The notes below the pieces were generated by a model, which saw only the letters and a list, made by a program, of their open reading frames with translations, was not told where the DNA came from and searched no databases. The position numbers were made by a program, and so were the translations under genes. DNA of 28,458 bases from Planctomycetota bacterium (GTDB lineage: Bacteria > Planctomycetota > Planctomycetia > Pirellulales > Pirellulaceae): the NCBI GenBank assembly GCA_024277285.1, contig JAJRVM010000049.1, positions 1 through 28,458 of the forward strand, given 5' to 3'. The number at the start of each line of letters is the position of its first letter. The first letter of the stretch is position 1. This document shows positions 17,438 through 23,750 of this stretch, in pieces.

Positions 17438-18637
17438 TCAGATTTTGTACTGCGGTATCTTCATCAGTTGGCCGTCCTTCAAGGCCGACTGGTGGGCCAT
17501 GATACCGGCGACGGTCATGTTCAACGCCTGGGCGATATCGACCAACGGTTTTCGGTCTTCGAGAATCGCCGTGACGAACTCGTTCATGAGATAGCCGTGG
17601 GAACCGCCGTGGCCGCCCGGATGGACGTTAGGCGGAAGGGGCGGACGGCTGGTGTTGGGCAGTTGTTTTACCAGGCCCTGATATTTGCCGTAAAAAGAAC
17701 CCTTCTGGCCTCGAACCCGGCCCATCTCAGCACCGAATCCGGGTGTGTCCCAACTGACGGCCATTCGCGCCATGCCCCCTTCGCTGGTACGCAACTCAGC
17801 GATCTCCGTCGCGAACGGATTCTTGTAGCGGTTGTTTTCCGCCCGAAACTGTTCGATCAGACTGGGCATGGCCATGGCGCAAACCTCCGTGAAACTGCCA
17901 GCGGTCACGCCCACGTAGTAGGCATTCGAGTGCGTGGGATACCACTGTGGCACCGCACCGATGCGCCAGCCCTTGTAGGAAGGAACTTGTGTCGGGCTGT
18001 AGTGAAAGTACTCTCCTTCGGAGTAGACCAGCTTACCGAACCCACCGGCGTTGTAGATCTGTCGCATTGCGTAAAGGTCTGCGTGGAAGTAAGACGTTTC
18101 GAACATCATGTACTTCCGACCGCTGGTCTTGACGGCTTCGAAGAGCATGTCTGCGTCCGCAAGCGAACCCCAGGCGGCCGGTACGGCGCTGGCAACATGC
18201 TTGCCATGTTTGAGCACCAGCGAGCAGTGCCGGGCATGGCTAGGCGCATCGGTGGCTACGAACACCGCTTCAATCTTGTCGTCTTTCACGAGCTTCTCGA
18301 GGGAGGGGTAGGTCTTCTCGCAGCGGCACGCCTTGGCCAGGCCGGCACACCGGTCGGGAAACAGATCGCTCACCGCCACCACTTCAACATTCGGATGATC
18401 TTGGAAACCGAACGCCGCACCGAAGCCGCAAGCGCCGTAGCCGACAAGGCCCACGCGAACCTTGCGGTCAGAAACGGGAACCCAGCCTTTCGAGGTCTCC
18501 GGACTGATCGGCGCTTCCTCAAATCCCTGGATCACTTTTTGTTTCTGCCCGGCCAAGGCCGATCCGCTCACCCCGAGGGCGGCGGCCCCAATCCCTACGG
18601 TTTGCAAGAACGAACGTCGTGATGGGGAATTTGACAT
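17438..18637 (-). CDS. Tat-exported Gfo/Idh/MocA family oxidoreductase
   Basis: 399-residue NAD(P)-dependent oxidoreductase-like protein. The N-terminus MSNSPSRRSFLQTVGIG is a twin-arginine signal (SRRSFLQ), followed by a hydrophobic stretch and ALA-G, so the protein is exported folded with its cofactor. The Rossmann domain starts near residue 59 (VRVGLVGYGACGFGAAF, a G-x-G-x-x-G-type loop). VFVATDAPSH and HGKHVASAVPAAW replace the common EKP segment of the family, so the usual catalytic Lys of E-K-P is absent (AVPAAW). The C-terminal half is the family's alpha/beta substrate domain. Export plus a missing EKP lysine is frequent among planctomycete members, and the reaction is unknown. The start is set by AAGGAG 8 bases before the ATG at 18637; the frame extends to 18694. 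A truncated heparinase-like gene lies just upstream on the same strand, suggesting carbohydrate metabolism. Confidence 0.9.
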   Translation of the reverse strand: MSNSPSRRSFLQTVGIGAAALGVSGSALAGQKQKVIQGFEEAPISPETSKGWVPVSDRKVRVGLVGYGACGFGAAFGFQDHPNVEVVAVSDLFPDRCAGLAKACRCEKTYPSLEKLVKDDKIEAVFVATDAPSHARHCSLVLKHGKHVASAVPAAWGSLADADMLFEAVKTSGRKYMMFETSYFHADLYAMRQIYNAGGFGKLVYSEGEYFHYSPTQVPSYKGWRIGAVPQWYPTHSNAYYVGVTAGSFTEVCAMAMPSLIEQFRAENNRYKNPFATEIAELRTSEGGMARMAVSWDTPGFGAEMGRVRGQKGSFYGKYQGLVKQLPNTSRPPLPPNVHPGGHGGSHGYLMNEFVTAILEDRKPLVDIAQALNMTVAGIMAHQSALKDGQLMKIPQYKI

Positions 18638-18645
18638 GAACAGGT

Positions 18646-18651
18646 CTCCTT
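18646..18651 (-). promoter_or_regulatory. Ribosome binding site of the Gfo/Idh/MocA gene
   Basis: AAGGAG on the minus strand, 8 bases before the ATG at 18637. It selects this start over the upstream in-frame ATG at 18694. Confidence 0.8.
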
Positions 18652-18743
18652 GTGAGAGTTTAGGGATGGCCATGAATGGTGACATGGAATACACGTTTTC
18701 CGAACGGCTAAAGGAATGGCTATTGTTTCAGTTGGTTATCTTT

Positions 18744-19505
18744 TCATTTTATTATTGCACCGCTCCGGTTGGGATGATGAAACCGGAGAAAAGGATGAGC
18801 AGGCCGGCAACCAATAGAACAAGCAGCGCCCACTAGGTGATCACCATGGTCCGCGTATCCTGGTGACGTTTCGTAATAGAACCCGTTGCGGTCGATATTG
18901 ACGTCCAGCAGCACGGCCGCGGCATGGGCCTGCGACCGTTCCAGCGCCCACACGTCCGCCAATGCGGGTAAGACGCGCTGTTCCAACTGCTGCATGATGA
19001 AGCCGTGCGTGCGCGCCACGAACCAATACCGCTGGCCCGTGCCGGCGTCGACGGCACCCGCTCCATCGTCGGGCCATTGGTCGTTGGGATACACCCTGCC
19101 ATCGCTCGCTTTGACGCGAAACGGATCGTCCCAGCCTGCCCATGTCAGGCGTTTCCCATGGACCGGATCCAGGCCCATTCCCAGACCGTAAACGAACTGG
19201 CTGCCCGGTCCGGGCACCAGGGCGCGCAGCGCCTGGTCACTCATTGCGGCGAAGCGATCGCAGCGCTCGTGTTGCTGGTGGAGAAATGCTCGCCCCCAGT
19301 CCGTCTCACGGACAACCCGTCGCGCGGCAGCCAGGCCCTCGGGGAATACGAACAGCCGCGGATGGTGTGCTGGGGCGAGCCATCTATCCGGAATCGGTTC
19401 CGGAAGACGGGGGATATTTTCCGCAGCACAAACAATGGTCGCTGCGCAGGCCACCGCACCGAAGAACGCTCTTGAACATGTAGGCCGGGATACGAGCGTC
19501 TTCAT
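18744..19505 (-). CDS. Truncated heparinase II/III-like protein, probable gene remnant
   Basis: 253 codons from the ATG at 19505 (GAAAGG upstream), beginning with a signal peptide (MKTLVSRPTCSRAFFGAVAC, cleavage near CAA-EN). HHPRLFVFPEGLAAARRVV is the usual opening of heparinase/alginate-lyase-like alpha-toroid domains. PYGLG-like and YPNDQWPDDGAG plus YWFVARTHGF then match the typical sequence up to ALADVWALERSQAHAAAVLLDV (about residue 202). From there the chain jumps to NIDRNGFYYETSPGYADHG, which in intact homologues lies much further along, so an in-frame internal deletion near 18900 is likely. The last 30 residues look unrelated. Intact enzymes of this type are about 600 residues or more, with a C-terminal beta-sandwich missing here. 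It was probably once an exported polysaccharide lyase transcribed with the oxidoreductase. The family is a fair call; the deletion is inference from remembered homologues. Confidence 0.6.
   Translation of the reverse strand: MKTLVSRPTCSRAFFGAVACAATIVCAAENIPRLPEPIPDRWLAPAHHPRLFVFPEGLAAARRVVRETDWGRAFLHQQHERCDRFAAMSDQALRALVPGPGSQFVYGLGMGLDPVHGKRLTWAGWDDPFRVKASDGRVYPNDQWPDDGAGAVDAGTGQRYWFVARTHGFIMQQLEQRVLPALADVWALERSQAHAAAVLLDVNIDRNGFYYETSPGYADHGDHLVGAACSIGCRPAHPFLRFHHPNRSGAIIK
18752..18832 (-). other. Short out-of-frame stretch encoding a transmembrane-like helix
   Basis: Overlapping the tail of the heparinase remnant in another frame, and opening just after a TAG, is WALLVLLVAGLLILFSGFII followed by PTGAVQ and a stop. 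Its hydrophobicity and clean end resemble a genuine C-terminal membrane anchor. It has no start codon, so it may be the tail of a deleted neighbouring gene fused here by the same deletion that truncated the heparinase gene. Chance is not excluded. Confidence 0.3.
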
Positions 19506-19782
19506 TGCTGAATGGCCTTTCGTGATTGTGGTAGCAACGGGCGATGACACTTCGTGATGCATCCCAACGCGGGAAATCGCAGATTCGTATCCGTTCTTTC
19601 TCGCCGATTGCGTGAGCGACTGCAAGCGGTGCTGAACGAGTACGGATCTGGCACGCGATCAGAACAAGCGATTGTTCCGTGCTTATTTGTTGGCCGTGTT
19701 CGTTGGAGCGTCAAAAAAAAATCTGGCAAAAGCTAAGTCGTAACAGTTTAGCCGAATGAAGTAATGTCGCTTTCCAGAGACT

Positions 19783-19803
19783 CCCATGGGCTTGTCCCAT
19801 GGG
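19783..19803. repeat. Double CCCATGGG palindrome
   Basis: CCCATGGG at 19783-19790 and again at 19796-19803, separated by CTTGT. Each is self-complementary and they also pair with each other. Part of the MITE-like element. Confidence 0.85.
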
Positions 19804-19842
19804 TGAAAACGGCTGGTGAGCTACCCGCGATGCCAGCTACTC

Positions 19843-19887
19843 CCCCCTTTCCTCCCCGCCGCCGAAGGCGGCGGGGAGGAAAGGGGG
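19843..19887. repeat. Perfect 21-base inverted repeat with 3-base loop
   Basis: The left arm (19843-19863, starting CCCCCTTTCCTCCCC) and right arm (19867-19887) are exactly complementary around a GAA loop. It would form a very stable hairpin in DNA or RNA and lies inside the MITE-like element. Confidence 0.95.
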
Positions 19888-20147
19888 CCGTGGATGTGGG
19901 GGGAGATGGGACGTCACGGGTAGCGTACCAATCATCTTCACCCACCGCACAAGGCGGTAGGGGGGGCGACCGATGGAAAATGAAATCGAGTGCACGTCCC
20001 ACTTCAGATGGCTAAACCGTTACACTAAGTCCAATACTGGCAACAGCTAGTTCGACTGTTTGACCTGGCATTGGCCCCCTTGCCAGCTCGTCTGGCGGGA
20101 GCCGACGTTTGACCGTCTAGCACAGCCCCTCGTCACGCTCCTTACCT

Positions 20148-20192
20148 CCCCCTCCCCTCTTCGCCGCAGGCGGCGGCGAAGAGGGGAGGGGG
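20148..20192. repeat. Perfect 20-base inverted repeat with 5-base loop
   Basis: The left arm (20148-20167, starting CCCCCTCCCCTCTTCGC) pairs exactly with the right arm (20173-20192) around AGGCG. Composition and layout resemble the hairpin at 19843-19887 (C-rich run, CTCCCC-type core, CGCCGC apex), but the sequence differs. I could not find terminal repeats around this one. The rest of 20031-20466 has no gene I can support. Confidence 0.95.
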
Positions 20193-20466
20193 CTTGGAAG
20201 CAACAGGCAGTCGGGACAATTGGCCACTCGTCAGCCACCTCAGTGTGGTGTGCAAACGGAAGTGTTGGGCGCGACAACCCCTTCGATTCCAACGATGTCC
20301 CCGATGCCTGCGCCAGCGCGCCACGGCAGCAGGGAGCGGCGTTGGCAACGTTGATCTACCAACAGCCGTTGTACCAGTACCAGTGCCACTGCAGCCGATA
20401 ACGGGACAAAGCGGCACGCCATGCAGGCATCTTGACAGCAAGTAATCGTGATGCTATGGTGTCATT

Positions 20467-20766
20467 ATGAGGACTACCGTAACCGTCGATCCTGACGTAG
20501 AGCAACTGCTGCGGCAGGCAATGCAGCAGACGGGGAAGAGCTTTAAGGCGACGCTCAATCAGGCGATCCGGAAAGGTCTTGCCGGGACACCCCTGACCGT
20601 GCCAGAAGCGCCGTTTGAAGTATCTCCCCAATCGATGGGATTGCGCGCGGGAATCGATCCGGTTGAGCTCCAGCAGTTGGGGGATGAATTGGAAGTCGAT
20701 GCTTTTCTCGACCTCACGCGCCGGCTACTTGAGGATTCCGACCGCTCGAAGGGGCACGCGTCATGA
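20467..20766 (+). CDS. vapB: VapB-type antitoxin, ribbon-helix-helix
   Basis: 99-residue DNA-binding antitoxin expected to bind the PIN toxin encoded next and repress its own promoter. The N-terminus MRTTVTVDPDVEQLLRQAMQ is a ribbon-helix-helix strand followed by helix A, and GKSFKATLNQAIRKGLAG forms the second helix. The remainder (about 45-99) is the flexible toxin-binding tail. Its stop overlaps the toxin start by four bases (ATGA), the usual arrangement for co-translation. No strong ribosome binding site precedes the ATG; a TATGGT about 12 bases upstream could be a -10 element of a nearly leaderless transcript. The vapB name follows the toxin family; RHH antitoxins of other names would look alike. 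Confidence 0.85.
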   Translation: MRTTVTVDPDVEQLLRQAMQQTGKSFKATLNQAIRKGLAGTPLTVPEAPFEVSPQSMGLRAGIDPVELQQLGDELEVDAFLDLTRRLLEDSDRSKGHAS

Positions 20767-21212
20767 TCGTGCCGGATGCGAATCTGCTGTTGTACGCATA
20801 TGATGATACGTCGCCGTTTCATGACGCGGCCCGGGTGTGGTGGCGCGATTGCCTTTCGGGGCGCGAGCCAGTAGGTCTGGCCAACCCGGTCCTTTTTGCG
20901 TTTGTCCGCATTGCGACGAGCACGCGGGCTTACCTTCGGCCGATGCGTCTTGCGGATGCCTCCGCCCATGTGTCGTCTTGGCTCGACCGCCAAATAACGC
21001 GTTTCTTACAGCCGGACGCGGCGCATGTTCGGCAGGTTCTCGACCTGCTTTGCGCAGCGGGATCCGCGGGAGGCAACCTTGTTACGGATGCGCAGATCGC
21101 CTCACTGGCGATTGCCTACCGAGGAACAGTCTATACAGCTGATCGAGACTTCAGGAGGTTTCCAGGCTTGCAATGCCGGTTTCCGCTGGAAACCGGGCTA
21201 CGGAAGGCCTGA
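20763..21212 (+). CDS. vapC: VapC-type PIN-domain ribonuclease toxin
   Basis: 149 residues, a single PIN domain. MIVPDANLLLYAYD (Asp5) is the first acidic position; NLVTDAQIASLAI (Asp109) and YTADRDFRRFPGL (Asp127, Asp129) give the C-terminal acidic cluster. The wording closely resembles the mycobacterial-type PIN family (the TIGR00028 kind), in which the second position, Glu in many VapCs, sits in a P-V-L-x-x-F segment. Here that segment is NPVLFAFVRIATSTRAY, with Ala in place of the Glu. Known VapC toxins cleave tRNA or the sarcin-ricin loop; the target here is unknown. The gene overlaps the antitoxin by four bases. The final residues PLETGLRKA follow the conserved FPGL and end normally, so it appears intact. 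Confidence 0.9.
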   Translation: MIVPDANLLLYAYDDTSPFHDAARVWWRDCLSGREPVGLANPVLFAFVRIATSTRAYLRPMRLADASAHVSSWLDRQITRFLQPDAAHVRQVLDLLCAAGSAGGNLVTDAQIASLAIAYRGTVYTADRDFRRFPGLQCRFPLETGLRKA

Positions 21213-21304
21213 TCTGGGGATCCGGGGGAGAAAAGGGGAACCGTATGGCGATGGAAACGGGGCCGTGAGCGGTTATAGCCAAGCGGACCTTTTGGAGAAC
21301 TCGA

Positions 21305-22126
21305 TTGAAACGTATCTTGCTTACCGGAGCGGCCGGCATCGTCGGCTCGGCCTTGCGTCCATTCTTGGCCGCACGCCATGACGAAGTCGTGTTGCACGAC
21401 ATCGCCGCGATTTCTGATTGTGCCGCAAACGAACGATTTGTTCAGGGGGATATCGCGGACGCGTCGGTTGCAACAAATATTATGTCAGGTGTCGACGGAG
21501 TCGTTCATCTGGCGGGGCTTGTGGGGCCGGATTATACGTTCGACGAAGTGCTGGCTCCCAATATTGTGGGGACTCACAACGTTCTTGAAGCGGCATGCAA
21601 ATCGGGCGTGTCGCACTTCATCTACGCCAGCAGCCATCACGTCGTCGGTTTCTATCAACGATCAGATCGAATCGATCACACCACACCTCCACGCCCCGAT
21701 AGCCTGTACGGGTTAAGCAAGGCGTTTGGTGAATCGGTTGGTAGCTATTACGCGGATAGCTTTGGACTCCATGTGCTCGCCATCCGAATCGGCTATGTAG
21801 GCAGACAGGTCATTGACGAACGACGTTTGCACACCTGGGTCAGCGCTCGCGACCTTGCACAATTGGTCGATATTGGTTTGCGGAATTCGGAGCCCGGTTA
21901 CCAGGTCGTCTACGGAGTCTCCGAGACTTTCGATCCGTTTTTCGATAACTCAAATGCAACACGACTGGGCTACATCCCGCAAGATAAGGCCATCGAACAT
22001 CTTGCCAGCAAAGATCTCCTACGCCAACAACCTGCCCCGGATTCACGCGAGGGAAAGTACATTGGCGGGCACTTTGCCGTTCGGCATTTCGAAACGAGAG
22101 AACCGTGGACCGGAAAAGGGGAGTAG
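21305..22126 (+). CDS. NAD-dependent epimerase/dehydratase family protein, uronate dehydrogenase-like
   Basis: 273-residue extended SDR enzyme. GAAGIVGSAL (residues 8-17) is the NAD-binding loop, HDIAAIS and GDIADAS follow at expected spacing, ASSHHVVGFY (108-117) holds the catalytic Ser region, and YGLSK (135-139) is the Tyr-x-x-x-Lys pair. Several stretches track bacterial uronate dehydrogenase (Udh), which oxidises galacturonate or glucuronate to the lactone: SSHHVVGFY, RPDSLYGLSKAFGE, RRLHTWVSARDL, FFDNSNATRLGY and a GGHFAV tail. The start is TTG at 21305, supported by GGAG 7 bases upstream. It has no close operon partner; vapC ends 92 bases upstream. Fold is certain, uronate specificity likely but unproven; UDP-sugar epimerases are longer. 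Confidence 0.85.
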   Translation: MKRILLTGAAGIVGSALRPFLAARHDEVVLHDIAAISDCAANERFVQGDIADASVATNIMSGVDGVVHLAGLVGPDYTFDEVLAPNIVGTHNVLEAACKSGVSHFIYASSHHVVGFYQRSDRIDHTTPPRPDSLYGLSKAFGESVGSYYADSFGLHVLAIRIGYVGRQVIDERRLHTWVSARDLAQLVDIGLRNSEPGYQVVYGVSETFDPFFDNSNATRLGYIPQDKAIEHLASKDLLRQQPAPDSREGKYIGGHFAVRHFETREPWTGKGE

Positions 22127-22856
22127 TGGCCTTGGTCGTTAGCTGGTCCGCGCAACTCCCAAGGGAGGGTGGTTGTTCACTATGAGGCAGCTTGTCGGAG
22201 GGCTTCCCGCGCTACGCTAAGTTTCGCAGTTCATCAGTGGCAGGGAGAATTCTGGCCAGATTCATCTTGGCAAGAAAAAGAGGCTCGGCGTACCGTTGTT
22301 TGGCGAAAAAACCAACGGGAGCCGAGCCATGGAAGGCCAGCAGAGTACTGCAAGCGGGCTAGGAAGAACAGCGAGAACTCGCTGGAATCGACGAGAAGCT
22401 GCGGCGTGCCAGGAATCGGCGCAGCGCCTTCGAACTGCTTGGATACGCACACCCTGTCGTCCAAGTTGGCCAATAGTGATTTGCATCGGCAGTTCGTTCC
22501 AAGAACAAGAATAGGTGGTGAACCTGATCGTGTGCGTCTGACCTGGAATGAATCCACGTCTTGATGCGGCCTCGGCAGAGTGGCGGTGTGGTAGGTGAGT
22601 GTGGTGGAGGTGTTCAACCGATCGAGATGGCGAATTCGTTTGCGCTTGCAGTCGTACACCCATCCCATTGGAAAACGAGTTGGCGGTACGCAGGTTCACT
22701 TCATTGACATTCATCAGGCGATAACGCAACTTGCGCAAGACGCGCGTCCTGACCATTGCGTCTTTGAATCATCCTCGCCAATCGGATACAATTGCGTCGA
22801 GCCCGTTGACGCGAAAGAGTCCCCATGTGCGGGCGTGATCTCTGAGGTTGTTAGAC
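22127..22856. other. Intergenic region with repeat copy 5
   Basis: No supported gene. It holds the repeat at 22499-22665. The stretch 22180-22480 shows short frames only and does not match any coding family I recognise. The promoter of the DJ-1/PfpI gene should lie near the right end, but no clear -35/-10 pair was found. Confidence 0.45.
22499..22665 (+). repeat. Interspersed repeat family R1, copy 5 (bridging copy)
   Basis: The left 97 bases are about 90 percent identical to 17144-17242. The right part (about 22610-22660, with CCGATCGAGATGGCGAATTC and GTTTGCGC) instead resembles the tail of copy 3 at 7610-7640 (CGATCGGGGGCGCGCATTCG). This copy thus links the two subgroups and shows that the family is modular. 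Confidence 0.75.
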
Positions 22857-23438
22857 ATGAGCCAGAAAAAAATATTGATGCCCCTAGGGGACGCGACCGA
22901 GACGCTCGATACGTTTTATCCATTCTTTCGGCTCCCGGAAGATGGCTACGACGTTGTCGTCGCCGGCCCGGAAGCACGGCTTTACCACAGCGTCCTGCAC
23001 GAAATCCCTCCTGACTCCGCCGTTCCTTGGGACATTACCCAGGAGCGACCCGGCTACCACATTCAGGCCACGATCGCGTTCCGCGATGTCCAGTCAGCTG
23101 ACTACGGCGGCATGTTCATCTCGGGCGGGCGTGCTCCTGAGTATCTGCGTTATGATGAAGACCTGCTGCGCATTACCCGCGAAATCCACGCCGCAGGGAA
23201 ACCGATCGCCTGTGTATGCCACGGCATCGAAATCCTTACGGCCGCGGATTGTATCGAGGGCCGTACGGTCACCACGGTTGCCAAATGTGCCTTGGATGCT
23301 CAGCAAGGAGGGGCTCACTACGTGGATCAGCAGGTCGTGGTCGACGGCAATATTGTGACCGCGCGGACTTGGCATGATAATACCGCCCTGATGCGTGAAT
23401 TCTTGACGAGCTTGGCGAACTGCGACTCGCGCGCCTGA
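22857..23438 (+). CDS. DJ-1/PfpI family protein
   Basis: 193-residue class I glutamine amidotransferase-like fold. MSQKKILMPLGDATETLDTFYPFF opens the Rossmann-like core, ISGGRAPEYLR (about 88-98) is nearly the PfpI signature with Glu95 of the catalytic site, and IACVCHGIEIL places the nucleophile Cys121 at the elbow followed by His122. Members include intracellular proteases, glyoxalase-type enzymes and chaperone-like deglycases, so a specific activity is not assigned. No signal peptide, so cytoplasmic. I chose the ATG at 22857 (GAGG 9 bases upstream) over the in-frame TTG at 22848. Next to it, 23449-23476 is a tandem pair of a 14-base unit, GTCGAGAGTCCAGA. Confidence 0.9.
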   Translation: MSQKKILMPLGDATETLDTFYPFFRLPEDGYDVVVAGPEARLYHSVLHEIPPDSAVPWDITQERPGYHIQATIAFRDVQSADYGGMFISGGRAPEYLRYDEDLLRITREIHAAGKPIACVCHGIEILTAADCIEGRTVTTVAKCALDAQQGGAHYVDQQVVVDGNIVTARTWHDNTALMREFLTSLANCDSRA

Positions 23439-23448
23439 AGTAAGCGGA

Positions 23449-23476
23449 GTCGAGAGTCCAGAGTCGAGAGTCCAGA
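23449..23476 (+). repeat. 14-base unit repeated twice
   Basis: GTCGAGAGTCCAGA occurs at 23449-23462 and 23463-23476, just after the DJ-1/PfpI gene. Strings of this kind are common low-complexity intergenic repeats; no function is suggested. Confidence 0.85.
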
Positions 23477-23750
23477 GCGAAGGGTTCAGATCTGAGAGCC
23501 GGGACGTTGGAGACGAGTAGTTCAGGTTTTCCTGGGTCGCTCGGGGAGCCGCTGCGTGCGTAGCGTGGGGGGGGCGTTGATGCGGTAAGAATCCGAGCGT
23601 TTGCGCCCACGTCCCGCCATATGTATCGAGCGATTCCTATGACGCTTGCGGCGATCACCAAGGCCGAAGGAGACTGAGATTAAGAACCTGCCATTTTTTT
23701 CCGCGCCGGGGCCGCACCGGTGGCATCCGGCGCAGGTACAGACCGTGCGT

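Larger units (their letters stand above)
19733..20030. mobile_element. MITE-like element with terminal inverted repeats
   Basis: The left end GTAACAGTTTAGCC (19740-19753) pairs with the right end GGCTAAACCGTTAC (20010-20023), 13 of 14 matching. A further inner match TGAAGT lies at the same distance from both ends. CTAAGT (19733-19738) recurs directly at 20025-20030, consistent with a 6-7 base target duplication. The interior, about 285 bases, has no gene but two large palindromes (19783-19803 and 19843-19887). Size, inverted ends, target duplication and lack of coding capacity fit a non-autonomous transposable element. No transposase is in the window. Confidence 0.65.

Noticed and set aside
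17231..18622. 463-codon open frame on the plus strand
   Set aside because: It is antisense to the Gfo/Idh/MocA gene, which has a Tat signal, ribosome binding site and clear family motifs; the plus-strand translation resembles nothing.
22169..22564. 131-codon frame between the SDR gene and the DJ-1/PfpI gene
   Set aside because: It runs into repeat copy 5, has no ribosome binding site and no family resemblance.
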